Assembly: GCA_947455285.1 (NCBI GenBank) | Contig: CANGOK010000124.1 | Span: forward strand, 1-9,114 | Origin: Beijerinckiaceae bacterium | GTDB taxonomy: Bacteria; Pseudomonadota; Alphaproteobacteria; Rhizobiales; Beijerinckiaceae | Length of the DNA: 9,114 nucleotides | Direction of reading: 5' to 3' | Shown: one piece after another, positions 1-6,802 of the stretch | Layout: every line of letters starts with the position of its first letter | Position numbering within the stretch: position 1 is the first letter of the stretch | The notes under the pieces: model-generated | What the model was told of the DNA's origin: nothing | The model's input: the letters and a program-made list of their open reading frames with translations, nothing else | The model's database searches: none | Program-made: the position numbers and the translations under genes

Positions 1-89
1 ACGCTCACAAGGCGGATCTCATCCTCTTCCTCAAGGCTGCGCCGCACATTGGAAAAGAAAATACGCCCACCAACCGCTTCTTCGGTCAT
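1..89 (-). CDS. 5' end of an unrecognised gene (N-terminal 29 codons)
   Basis: An ATG at 89-87 on the minus strand opens a frame that runs off the left edge of the window. It reads MTEEAVGG, then RIFFSNVRRSLEEEDEIRL and two further residues. An AGGGAG ribosome binding site lies about 8 nt upstream, which supports this start. The fragment is rich in Glu and Arg, shows no signal peptide, and does not resemble the start of a VapC/PIN toxin, although it lies downstream of a VapB-like frame on the same strand. I do not recognise the family. The gap of about 75 nt to the VapB-like frame holds C-rich sequence and no other gene. Confidence 0.5.
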   Translation of the reverse strand, partial: MTEEAVGGRIFFSNVRRSLEEEDEIRLVS

Positions 90-164
90 CGCTCAATCTC
101 CCTGTCGCCTTCCTTTTGGAGGCTGGGGAGGGGCTTGGCAAGGGTGGGGCGAAGGATGGTGGCG

Positions 165-422
165 TCAGTCGATTGTTTGGTCGACAAGGAAATCCCTTGC
201 GCCCATGGCGTCGAGCTTCGCCCAGAGAGCGTCTGGGTCTATGGGCGTCGACTTTATCGGCTCAAGTAACAACTTATCGCCCACGCGGCTGATGCGGACT
301 TCCTTGCCCTCTAAGCGGAAATCACGGGGCAGGCAGACCGCTTGCCTGCGGCCATGCTTGACGAGCTTAGCGGTTGTAGGTTGTGCTAGGGAGAGCCTTC
401 GGCGTTTCGGGAAGGTCAACAA
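165..422 (-). CDS. Orphan VapB-type (AbrB/MazE-fold) antitoxin, possibly degraded
   Basis: The frame encodes the swapped-hairpin DNA-binding core typical of VapB antitoxins. It reads TAKLVKHGRRQAVCLP, then RDFRLEGKEVRISRVGDK and LLLEPI, followed by a short acidic tail (DPDALWAKLDAMGARDFL) that in this family contacts the VapC toxin. VapB normally represses its own operon and neutralises a PIN-domain RNase. Two things are odd. No ATG or GTG precedes the domain in frame. Only TTG codons are available, at 509, 422 and 419; I chose 422 because GAGG lies 5 nt upstream. The tail also ends abruptly after VDQTID, and no VapC follows; the next frame starts 75 nt further on and is unrelated. It could be a silent remnant or an orphan regulator. 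The family call is firm; the start and functionality are not. Confidence 0.55.
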   Translation of the reverse strand: MLTFPKRRRLSLAQPTTAKLVKHGRRQAVCLPRDFRLEGKEVRISRVGDKLLLEPIKSTPIDPDALWAKLDAMGARDFLVDQTID

Positions 423-546
423 GAAGCCTCGTTTTGTTGGACGGGGCTTCTGCCTCCGCGAGGTTTGAAAGCCTGATGCCGAAGCAGCGCATGAACTAAA
501 GCATAGCAAATATTCTGCAGCGTTCCAATCCGCCGATGCATTTCGA

Positions 547-576
547 CAAAAAAGAGCCCCGGAAAACCGGGGCTCT
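547..576 (-). terminator. Rho-independent terminator of the 408-aa cupin gene
   Basis: A perfect 10-bp stem (AGAGCCCCGG at 553-562 and CCGGGGCTCT at 567-576) encloses a 4-nt loop. Read on the minus strand, it is followed by six T residues (complement of 548-553). It begins 8 nt past the stop codon of the cupin gene ending at 585, so it terminates that transcript. Confidence 0.9.
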
Positions 577-584
577 CTCTGGTC

Positions 585-1811
585 TCAGACCACTTCCTTG
601 CGGGTGTCCGCGTCGGCGGGTTTTTCGTACCACTTGGGGTCCATGCGGCAGGTGACGCCGTTTTCCTTCAAGGTGGCTTCGTATTCGTTGCGGATATAGG
701 GGTCTTCCATCCAGTAGGGGATGGCGGTGCCGCCCTGGTTCACGTCGATCGCCGTGTAATCCGTGTGCTTCTGGCCGGGGGCGCCCGGGTCGCGGCCGGG
801 GTTGTGGGGGCCGAACCAGGCGGTCAGGCGGAAGTCGTCCTTCGAGACGCTGAAGTGCTGGTGGTACCAGCGCGCGCCGCCCGGCGCCGCCGTCACGAGG
901 CCCACGGGCTCGTAATCGAGGCGGTTGACCTGATCGGCCATGCCGTTCTCCCAGGGCCGCTCGCCGCAGCGCTCGGGCCAGGAATAGGTGTAGCCCTTGC
1001 CCTTCAGGCAGATCAGCACGGCGGCTGAGGTATGGGCGTGGCCCTTGGAGTAGCGGCCGTTCTCGTGCTGGCCGATCCAGTAATAGAAGCTGTTGTTCGT
1101 CATGAAGGGCTCGACGCGGCGATAGCCGACCGAGCGGCGGTTATCGAGCGGGAGTTCGCAGTTGATGACGTCGGGGATGAAGTTGGTCTTGCGCATGGCG
1201 AGGCCGCGCACCGGATCGGGCTCGATGTCGTCCTTGGCCTTGAAGAAGTCGTCGGCGCCAGAAAAGCGGTCGGAGAAGACGAAGGGGTTCTCGAACACAG
1301 CCTGCGCATTCTGCAGCGCGTTCAGCACGACCGGGGCAGTGGTGCCAGCCAGCAGCAGGGCGCCGCCGGAGGTCGCGTTGACGTGGCGGTGCATGGCGTT
1401 CATCGGGATCGAGAACATCGAGCCCTTCTGCCATTCGAAGACATGCTTCTTGGACTGGCCCTCGATCCAGACTTCGGTCGAGCCGCGCCCTTCCACCACG
1501 AGGAAGATCTCCTCGTACATGTGCTTTTCAGGGTTCAGCGCGCCGCCAGGCGGGATTTCGACGACATAGCAGCCCCATTTGGTCTCGGTGCCGTAGAGCT
1601 GGATGAAATGGCCTTTGCCGCCGGTGCGCTTCCAGGGCATCAGGGGCAGGTTCTGCACCTTGCTGATGCCGATGCCGCGGAACACCGGGATGCCCTCGGC
1701 CTCCATCCATGCGTCATAGGGGGTCGGCTGCTTCTTGAATTCGCCGAAGCCCGCCTTCTTGGCGCCGGCCGGCTCGTGCCAGTGAACGCCGTCTTTCCCG
1801 TCATGGGGCAT
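585..1811 (-). CDS. Two-domain cupin protein (408 aa), putative metal-dependent enzyme
   Basis: A bicupin, the layout of gentisate-type dioxygenases, without a signal peptide, so probably cytoplasmic. The N-terminal cupin (about residues 80-150) has motif 1 as E95-x-H97-x3-E101, with Glu where the first His is expected, and motif 2 with H141 in MHRHVN. The C-terminal cupin (about 240-325) has H258-A-H260 and H317 in YHQHFS, but Ala264 replaces the usual Glu. It is clearly paralogous to the 372-aa bicupin at 4999-6117; both share a PW-x3-GGKG lead-in, EIP, GRGST, FEW and an RMD near the end. The ATG is fixed by AAGGAGG 5 nt upstream (1823-1817). The gene stands alone on this strand, divergent from the EutA-like gene, with its own promoter and terminator. 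Fold and paralogy are certain; the reaction is unknown. Ring-cleaving dioxygenase is one option; an isomerase or a binding protein is also possible. Confidence 0.9.
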   Translation of the reverse strand: MPHDGKDGVHWHEPAGAKKAGFGEFKKQPTPYDAWMEAEGIPVFRGIGISKVQNLPLMPWKRTGGKGHFIQLYGTETKWGCYVVEIPPGGALNPEKHMYEEIFLVVEGRGSTEVWIEGQSKKHVFEWQKGSMFSIPMNAMHRHVNATSGGALLLAGTTAPVVLNALQNAQAVFENPFVFSDRFSGADDFFKAKDDIEPDPVRGLAMRKTNFIPDVINCELPLDNRRSVGYRRVEPFMTNNSFYYWIGQHENGRYSKGHAHTSAAVLICLKGKGYTYSWPERCGERPWENGMADQVNRLDYEPVGLVTAAPGGARWYHQHFSVSKDDFRLTAWFGPHNPGRDPGAPGQKHTDYTAIDVNQGGTAIPYWMEDPYIRNEYEATLKENGVTCRMDPKWYEKPADADTRKEVV

Positions 1812-1855
1812 GGGATCCTCCTTGGACCTGCTCTGGGTTGAAATCCTGTCCTTGG

Positions 1856-1884
1856 CTAATCCGTCAAAGGTTCAACTCTGTCAA
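1856..1884 (-). promoter_or_regulatory. Candidate sigma-70-type promoter of the 408-aa cupin gene
   Basis: On the minus strand, a consensus -35 TTGACA (complement of 1879-1884) is followed after exactly 17 bp by GATTAG (complement of 1856-1861), an acceptable -10. Transcription would start near 1849, giving a leader of about 37 nt that contains the AAGGAGG site of the cupin gene. Assigned by spacing and consensus only. Confidence 0.5.
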
Positions 1885-1906
1885 TCTTGGCAGGCGCCAG
1901 TTGACA
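1879..1906. promoter_or_regulatory. Inverted repeat with back-to-back TTGACA boxes (candidate operator)
   Basis: TGTCAA at 1879-1884 and TTGACA at 1901-1906 are perfect inverted copies. Inside them is a second inverted pair, TGGC at 1888-1891 and GCCA at 1896-1899. The outer arms are also the -35-like boxes facing each divergent gene. A dimeric regulator bound here would cover both promoters. On the plus strand, no good -10 lies 16-18 bp to the right of 1906 (GAACGA at 1924-1929), so the rightward promoter is weak or activator-dependent. A further GTTGAA/TTCAAC inverted pair lies at 1837-1842 and 1871-1876. Confidence 0.4.
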
Positions 1907-1967
1907 CCAATCCCGCCATGCGCGAACGAAGCAGGGAAGGAAGCGATCCGGGGAGTTGAAGCGGCGC

Positions 1968-3689
1968 ATGGCGAACGAAGATCAGAAGAAACCGGCTGGT
2001 CACTCCATGGACCAGCACGCCAAGGGCCTGAGCTGGGCGCATGAACACGCCGAAGACGCCGACCATGACCACGACGAATTCGACTCCGATGTTCCGCTTG
2101 AGCAGAACCCCCTCTGGATTCAGGACAATGTGACGCTGATCAGCGTCGGCATCGACATCGGCTCCTCCGGCACGCAGGTCATTTTCTCCAAGATCCGCCT
2201 GCGCCGCCTCGCCGAGGAGCTGACCAGCCGGTTTTACGTCGTCTCCCGCGACACCCTGTTCCTGTCTCCGGTCTCCCTGACTCCCTACGCCAGCGAGACG
2301 CGCATAGATGACAAAGCCCTGCGCAAGATCGTCGAGGACGCCTATGAAGCTGCGGGGCTGACCCCCGGCGAGATCGACGCGGGCGCGGTGATCCTGACCG
2401 GCGAGGCGCTGCGGCGCGAGAACGCTCAGGGCATTTCGGCCATGCTGTCTGAGGCGGGCGGCGATTTCGTCTGCGCCACCGCCGGCCATCACATGGAATC
2501 CATGCTCGCCGCCTATGGTTCGGGCGCTGCGCAAGCCTCGCTTGACCTTGGCAAGCGGGTTTTGAACATCGACATCGGCGGCGGCACCACCAAGCTTGGC
2601 CTGCTCGACAAGGGCCAGTGCGTCGCGACCGCCGCCTTCCATGTGGGCGGACGCCTGCAGGTGGTGGACGAGAATTTCCACATCACCCGCCTCGATCCCG
2701 CTGGTAAGCACCACGCCAAGCGCGCTGGCTTCGACTGGAATCTGGGCGATCAGGTCACCAGCGCCGATCTCGAAAAGGTGGCTGACGTGATGGCCGAGAC
2801 GCTGATTGCGGCCCTGACGCATCGCCCCATGGCCCACGACGTCGAGCATCTCTATCTTACCGATCCAATCATGGATTTCGGCGATCTCGGCGGCATCATG
2901 TTCTCGGGCGGCGTCGCTGAATATGTCTACGAGCGCGAGCCTCGCGATTTCGGCGACATGGGCAAGCGACTGGGTTCCGCGCTGGCGCGCAAGGTCGCGG
3001 CCGGACGTTTCCCCTGGCCTCTATTGCCGGCGCGCGAATGCATCCGCGCCACGGCTTTGGGCGCTTCGGAATATTCGGTGCAGCTCTCGGGCAACACCTG
3101 CTTCATCTCCAATCCCGGCGCCCTTCTGCCGCGCCGCAACCTGCAGGTGATCTCGCCGAGCTTCGAGTTCGAGGAAGAGGTGGATGCGGAGGCGCTGGGC
3201 CGGGCCATCATCGCCCATCGCAAGGCCTTCGAAGTGGAGAGCGCGGATATCGACATCGCGCTCGCCCTCCACTGGAAGGGCATGCCCGCCTATGACCGCA
3301 TCTTCGCGACCGCGCGGGGCATCGCCATCGGCCTTGCCGACCATATCGAGGCCTGCAAGCCCATCTATGTGACGCTCGACGGCGACATCGCCCAGACGCT
3401 GGGCGCTGTGCTGCGTGAGGACTGCAAGGTGATGAGCGAAATCCTCGTCATCGACGGCGTGATGCTTATGGATTTCGACTATATCGACCTCGGGAGGGTG
3501 CGAATCCCCTCTTACACGGTGCCGGTGACCATCAAATCGCTGGTCTTCAGCGAGGATCCGCGCGGTCCGCGCGCCAAGGAACGCATCCACCATGTGGAAG
3601 CCGACCACGACCATCATCACCACGGGCATGGACACGGGCATAGCCATGGGCATGGCCATCATCACCACGATCACGGGAAAGGGAGCTGA
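1968..3689 (+). CDS. EutA-like ASKHA-fold reactivating ATPase with histidine-rich N- and C-termini
   Basis: Closely resembles EutA, the ATP-dependent factor that expels damaged cobalamin from ethanolamine ammonia-lyase. The nucleotide-binding motifs are intact: phosphate-1 GIDIGSSGTQ (residues 61-70), phosphate-2 NIDIGGGTTK (200-209) and an adenosine-type SGGV (313-316). The EutA-typical end, YIDLGRVRIPSYTVPVTIKSL, is present in shortened match. Typical EutA is about 470 aa; this is 573. The extra length is an N-terminal stretch of about 57 residues with an acidic His/Asp segment (residues 25-36) and a C-terminal tail with 15 His in the last 27 residues, like tails of nickel or zinc chaperones. 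No eutB/eutC is in the window; neighbours are cupins and an ABC ATPase. I chose ATG 1968; an in-frame TTG at 1956 would leave no space after GGGGAG. The ATPase family is firm; a metal-loading or reactivation role for the cupins is inference. Confidence 0.88.
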   Translation: MANEDQKKPAGHSMDQHAKGLSWAHEHAEDADHDHDEFDSDVPLEQNPLWIQDNVTLISVGIDIGSSGTQVIFSKIRLRRLAEELTSRFYVVSRDTLFLSPVSLTPYASETRIDDKALRKIVEDAYEAAGLTPGEIDAGAVILTGEALRRENAQGISAMLSEAGGDFVCATAGHHMESMLAAYGSGAAQASLDLGKRVLNIDIGGGTTKLGLLDKGQCVATAAFHVGGRLQVVDENFHITRLDPAGKHHAKRAGFDWNLGDQVTSADLEKVADVMAETLIAALTHRPMAHDVEHLYLTDPIMDFGDLGGIMFSGGVAEYVYEREPRDFGDMGKRLGSALARKVAAGRFPWPLLPARECIRATALGASEYSVQLSGNTCFISNPGALLPRRNLQVISPSFEFEEEVDAEALGRAIIAHRKAFEVESADIDIALALHWKGMPAYDRIFATARGIAIGLADHIEACKPIYVTLDGDIAQTLGAVLREDCKVMSEILVIDGVMLMDFDYIDLGRVRIPSYTVPVTIKSLVFSEDPRGPRAKERIHHVEADHDHHHHGHGHGHSHGHGHHHHDHGKGS

Positions 3690-3703
3690 CCTTTCCCATG
3701 ATC
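3669..3703 (+). other. Strong hairpin overlapping the EutA-like stop codon
   Basis: Arms GATCACGGGAAAGG (3669-3682) and CCTTTCCCATGATC (3690-3703) form a 14-bp stem with one C-A mismatch. The 7-nt loop contains the TGA stop (3687-3689). No T-run follows, so it is not a standard intrinsic terminator. It may stabilise the upstream message or attenuate read-through to the ABC gene. Confidence 0.55.
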
Positions 3704-3748
3704 CGGTGTTATGAAGCAGATTAATCGACGCTAAGTCGGCAAAGCGGG

Positions 3749-3767
3749 GCCCGGCCAATAGCCGGGC
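3749..3767 (+). other. Small GC-rich hairpin in the leader of the ABC ATPase gene
   Basis: GCCCGGC (3749-3755) and GCCGGGC (3761-3767) form a perfect 7-bp stem with a CAATA loop. It lies about 30 nt before the GTG start and has no T-run. It and the larger hairpin at 3669-3703 fill most of the 109-nt intergenic gap; I see no convincing promoter there. Confidence 0.35.
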
Positions 3768-3798
3768 TGCGGGCGGGGAACGATCCAGGGAGGCGAAT

Positions 3799-4932
3799 GT
3801 GCTGAGCGTCCGGTCACTGAATACCGAATACAAGACCCAGAAGGGCCCCCCCGTTAAGGCGGCGCAGGATGTCTGTTTCGAAGTGCCCAAGGGCATGTTC
3901 TTCACGCTGCTTGGCCCCTCGGGCTGCGGCAAGACCACGACCCTTCGCTCCATCGCGGGGCTTGAGCGCCCGACTTCGGGCGAGATCGAGGTGAATGGGC
4001 GGATCGTCTATTCCTCGGCGCAGAGCCTTTTCGTACCACCCAACAAGCGCAATTTCGGCATGGTGTTCCAGTCCTACGCCATCTGGCCGCACATGACCGT
4101 CTTCGCCAATGCGGCCTTTCCGCTGGAAGTGCGTCCCAACAAGCTGCCGAAGGCGCAGATCGCCGACAAGGTGATGAAGGTGCTGCATGCGGTGGGCCTC
4201 GATCATCTGGCCGAGCGCGACGCCACCAAGCTTTCCGGCGGCCAGCAGCAGCGCCTTGCGCTCGCGCGCGCGCTTGTCATGGAGCCCGAGCTTTTGCTGC
4301 TCGACGAGCCGCTGTCCAACCTCGACGCCAAGTTGCGCGACCGTATGCGGGTTGAGTTGAAGCGCATCCAGCGGGAGCTAGGTCTGACGACCATCTACGT
4401 CACCCACGATCAGGGCGAGGCGCTGGCGCTTTCGCATGAGATCGCTGTCATGAGCGAGGGGCGCATCGTCCAGATCGGCTCGCCGCGTACGATCTATGAG
4501 CGTCCCCACAATCGATTCGTGGCCGACTTCATCGGCTCGACGAATTTCGTGGACGGGCAGACGCTGGGCAAAGACGAGGCGACGGGCCTCTTCCGCGTGC
4601 GCACGCAGCTTGGCGATCTTCTGGCGAGCGCTGAGGCCGAGCTTGTGGCCGGCTCTTCCGTGACGCTGTCGATCCGCCCGGAGGATGTGGAGTTGAGCGA
4701 AGACCCCGCGCCCGAGGGCCGTTTGCTGAACACCTGCGAAGGCGTGATGGATCTGCGTGTTTTCCTCGGCGACTTTGTAGACTTTCAGGTCAAAGTGGGC
4801 GATTACCTTCTGCAATCGCGCGGGCATCCGTCCTTGCGCACGCCGGTCGGCGCGAAGATCAATGTCCGCATGGATCCGCACAAGTGCCTGGCGCTGCCCG
4901 CCGAAGCCTCAGCGGCGCGCGCCGCCGCCTGA
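3799..4932 (+). CDS. ABC importer ATP-binding protein, FbpC/PotA/MalK type
   Basis: The cytoplasmic ATPase of a type I ABC importer. All catalytic elements are present in order: Walker A GPSGCGKTT (39-47), Q-loop Q91, signature LSGGQ (145-149), Walker B LLLLDEP (165-171), D-loop SNLD (173-176) and switch H203. A C-terminal regulatory domain of the TOBE type (about 280-365) follows, and the 377-aa length fits subunits serving iron, polyamine, sugar or organic-acid importers. The start is GTG, preceded by AGGGAGG about 5 nt upstream; the ATG two bases earlier is out of frame. No permease or exported binding protein is encoded next to it: cupin genes follow instead. It must pair with a permease outside the window or a shared transporter. 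The substrate cannot be read from the sequence. Confidence 0.93.
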   Translation: MLSVRSLNTEYKTQKGPPVKAAQDVCFEVPKGMFFTLLGPSGCGKTTTLRSIAGLERPTSGEIEVNGRIVYSSAQSLFVPPNKRNFGMVFQSYAIWPHMTVFANAAFPLEVRPNKLPKAQIADKVMKVLHAVGLDHLAERDATKLSGGQQQRLALARALVMEPELLLLDEPLSNLDAKLRDRMRVELKRIQRELGLTTIYVTHDQGEALALSHEIAVMSEGRIVQIGSPRTIYERPHNRFVADFIGSTNFVDGQTLGKDEATGLFRVRTQLGDLLASAEAELVAGSSVTLSIRPEDVELSEDPAPEGRLLNTCEGVMDLRVFLGDFVDFQVKVGDYLLQSRGHPSLRTPVGAKINVRMDPHKCLALPAEASAARAAA

Positions 4933-4998
4933 GCGCCAGACTTTTCGCCGCTCGCGGCAAACCATTGACGACGCCATTAAACGAAGAAGGAGAGCTTT

Positions 4999-6117
4999 AT
5001 GGCCAAGAACGCAATCGTCTCCGACGATCTTGCCCAGAAATTCGCGACCGAGAAGGACACCCCTTATCTGCGCTGGGTGCATGATGAAGGCCTCGACGTC
5101 ATCAGCGCTCATTACATCCGCAATCTGCGCACGGTCGAACTGAAGCCTTGGGCGCGTCGCGGCGGCAAGGGCGTTTACATCAACCATGAAGCCTCGCGCA
5201 CCTCGAACGATTGCTACGTCTGCGAAATCCCCGCGGGCAAGAAGCTTGAGCCCCAGCGCCAGCTCTTCGAGGAAATGATCCTCGTGCTCGACGGCCGCGG
5301 CTCGACCACCGTGTGGAACGACGCCGGTCAGCGCATCACCTTCGAGTGGAAGTCCGGCGCGCTCTTCGCCATTCCGCTCAACACCTGGCACCAGCACTTC
5401 AACGGTTCGGGCTCCGAGCCCGCCCGTTTCGTGTCGGTGACCAATGCGCCCCCGATCATCAACCTCTATGAAGACATCAACTTCGTCTTCAACACCCCGC
5501 ATGACTTCAAGGAGCGCTTCAACGGCGAGCCCGATTACTTCTCCGCCAAGGGCGATCAGCAGGGCTTCAAGCTCGTCACGAACTTCGTGCCGGACGCGCC
5601 GAACATTCCGCTCATCACCGCCAAGGAGCGCGGCGCGGGCGGCGGCCACATTCGCTTCAACATGGCGAAGGGCTCGATGAACAGCCACATCTCGCAGTTC
5701 CCCATCGGCACCTACAAGAAGGGCCATGCCCATGGTCCTGGCGCCCACGTCATCATACTCGGCGGTCAGGGCTATTCGCTGATGTGGCCGGAGGGCGACG
5801 AGCCCAAGCGCTACGATTGGGAGATCGGCACCATGATCGTGCCGCCCAACATGTGGAACCACCAGCACTTCAACACCGGCACGACACCCTCGCGCTATCT
5901 GGCGTTCAAGCATGAGGTCGTTTCGATCCGCAACGCTCAGGGCGTGCCGAAGGCCTGGATCTCCAAGCGCATCGGCGGCGACCAGATCGACTACGCCGAC
6001 GAAATGCCGGTCGTGCGCAACATGTTCAAGGACGAGCTCGCCAAGGTCGGTCTTGAGCCGCGCATGGATGAGGCCTACAAGACCGAACTGGAAACGCTGC
6101 CGCCGAAGGTGGCCTGA
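4999..6117 (+). CDS. Two-domain cupin protein (372 aa), paralogue of the divergent bicupin
   Basis: A bicupin without a signal peptide. In the N-terminal domain (about residues 70-140), both motif-1 histidines are Gln (Q86, Q88); E92 and motif-2 H131 (WHQHFN) remain, so this domain probably binds metal poorly or is structural. The C-terminal domain (about 225-295) has H243-A-H245 and H288 (NHQHFN), with Ala249 in place of the motif-1 Glu and a neighbouring H250. It is homologous end to end with the 408-aa protein at 585-1811, which keeps a ligand-bearing N-terminal domain. The ATG follows an AGGAG site by about 6 nt. It lies 66 nt after the ABC ATPase gene, probably in the same transcript. 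The most likely active site is a three-His centre in the C-terminal domain; the reaction is unknown. Confidence 0.9.
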   Translation: MAKNAIVSDDLAQKFATEKDTPYLRWVHDEGLDVISAHYIRNLRTVELKPWARRGGKGVYINHEASRTSNDCYVCEIPAGKKLEPQRQLFEEMILVLDGRGSTTVWNDAGQRITFEWKSGALFAIPLNTWHQHFNGSGSEPARFVSVTNAPPIINLYEDINFVFNTPHDFKERFNGEPDYFSAKGDQQGFKLVTNFVPDAPNIPLITAKERGAGGGHIRFNMAKGSMNSHISQFPIGTYKKGHAHGPGAHVIILGGQGYSLMWPEGDEPKRYDWEIGTMIVPPNMWNHQHFNTGTTPSRYLAFKHEVVSIRNAQGVPKAWISKRIGGDQIDYADEMPVVRNMFKDELAKVGLEPRMDEAYKTELETLPPKVA

Positions 6118-6118
6118 T

Positions 6119-6186
6119 CGCCTGATCGCCAGATCGGCGGTTTCACGACGTCGGCGGCCTGCGGATTACGTCCGCGGGCCGCTTTT
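6119..6186 (+). terminator. Tandem hairpins with an intrinsic terminator between cupin genes
   Basis: Directly after the stop of the 372-aa cupin, CGCCTGATC (6119-6127) pairs with GATCGGCG (6132-6139) with one bulged T. It is followed by an 11-bp stem, GCGGCCTGCGG (6154-6164) with CCGCGGGCCGC (6172-6182), containing one G-U pair, a 7-nt loop and then TTTT. The second hairpin has the form of a rho-independent terminator. Because the next cupin starts only 17 nt later on the same strand, it probably reduces rather than stops transcription into the distal genes, unless an unseen promoter serves them. Confidence 0.65.
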
Positions 6187-6202
6187 CATTCATCACCGAC
6201 CT

Positions 6203-6793
6203 ATGGAGAAGACCTTGGCTGAACAGGGACACGGGCAGGCTGGCCACAACAGCGCCGCCCAACGCGAGGAAGTCGTCTGGGAACGCTGGACGAAAAAGCG
6301 CACCTTCGTGCGCGCCCTCGAAGGCACCTATGGCGAACTGGTGCGCGAACTTTTCAATCAGCCGCGCGTCTACCCGACGAGCGATCATAAGTGGAAGGGC
6401 GGTCCCGGCCACTATGGCAAGAAGATCATCAACCCGCAGTCGGTGAAGGTCGCCCAGTCCATCGAGACCCATATCGAGGTCTTCTCGCCCGGCGGCTATG
6501 GCCAGAAGCATGGCCACATGAACAGCGCTGTCTTCTTCGTGCTGAAGGGCACGGGCCATGACGTGCATGACGGTCGCCGTTACGACTGGGAGGCGGGCGA
6601 CGCGCTCATCGTCGAGAACGCCTGCGTCCACCAGCACTTCTCCGACGATCACGATGACGAATGCATCACGCTGGTGATGAAGGCCAAGCCTCTGTTCCTC
6701 TTCATGCACCTTCTCTTCCAGAAGGTGGCGGAATTCCCGCCGAAGGATGGAACCGCCAAGCAGCTTGCCTATTCGCCCCCGGCCGATCTCTGA
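6203..6793 (+). CDS. Single-domain cupin protein (196 aa)
   Basis: A cupin core occupies about residues 85-165, after an N-terminal region of about 80 residues rich in basic and aromatic residues. Motif 1 gives H103-G-H105, with Ala109 where Glu is expected; motif 2 gives H143 in VHQHFS, followed by an acidic DDHDDE stretch. This matches the ligand pattern of the C-terminal domains of both bicupins (HxHxxxA with HQHF), so it probably belongs to the same subfamily. The start is uncertain. ATG 6203 has no clear ribosome binding site, whereas an in-frame TTG at 6215 has GGAG 6 nt upstream and would give 192 aa. A longer upstream frame would overlap the preceding cupin gene and was not used. The next cupin gene follows after 9 nt, implying coupled translation. 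Function unknown. Confidence 0.85.
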   Translation: MEKTLAEQGHGQAGHNSAAQREEVVWERWTKKRTFVRALEGTYGELVRELFNQPRVYPTSDHKWKGGPGHYGKKIINPQSVKVAQSIETHIEVFSPGGYGQKHGHMNSAVFFVLKGTGHDVHDGRRYDWEAGDALIVENACVHQHFSDDHDDECITLVMKAKPLFLFMHLLFQKVAEFPPKDGTAKQLAYSPPADL

Positions 6794-6802
6794 GGTGCAA
6801 CC

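Noticed and set aside
49..468. Plus-strand frame (139 aa) at the left end
   Set aside because: It lies opposite the VapB-like core and reads low-complexity Gly/Trp and Arg/Ser sequence; no ribosome binding site or family match seen.
1032..1841. Long plus-strand frame (269 aa) opposite the 408-aa cupin
   Set aside because: It is an antisense shadow of a clearly homologous cupin gene, dominated by Val, Ala, Gly and Asp runs typical of GC-rich complements, with no recognisable domain.
1881..2849. Minus-strand frame (322 aa) opposite the EutA-like gene
   Set aside because: The plus strand carries conserved ATPase motifs; this frame has no family features and would also run into the divergent promoter region.
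3595..3686. Repetitive CAT/CAC/GGC stretch as a DNA repeat or CRISPR-like element
   Set aside because: It is simply the coding sequence of the His/Gly-rich protein tail, in frame and without spacers.
1968..3689. Bacterial microcompartment or classic eut operon
   Set aside because: No shell proteins, eutB, eutC or other eut genes are present; only the EutA-like ATPase resembles that system.
3021..3953. Minus-strand frame (310 aa) spanning the EutA-like and ABC genes
   Set aside because: It crosses the boundary of two well-supported genes; its Met/Val-rich stretch is merely the complement of the His tail codons.
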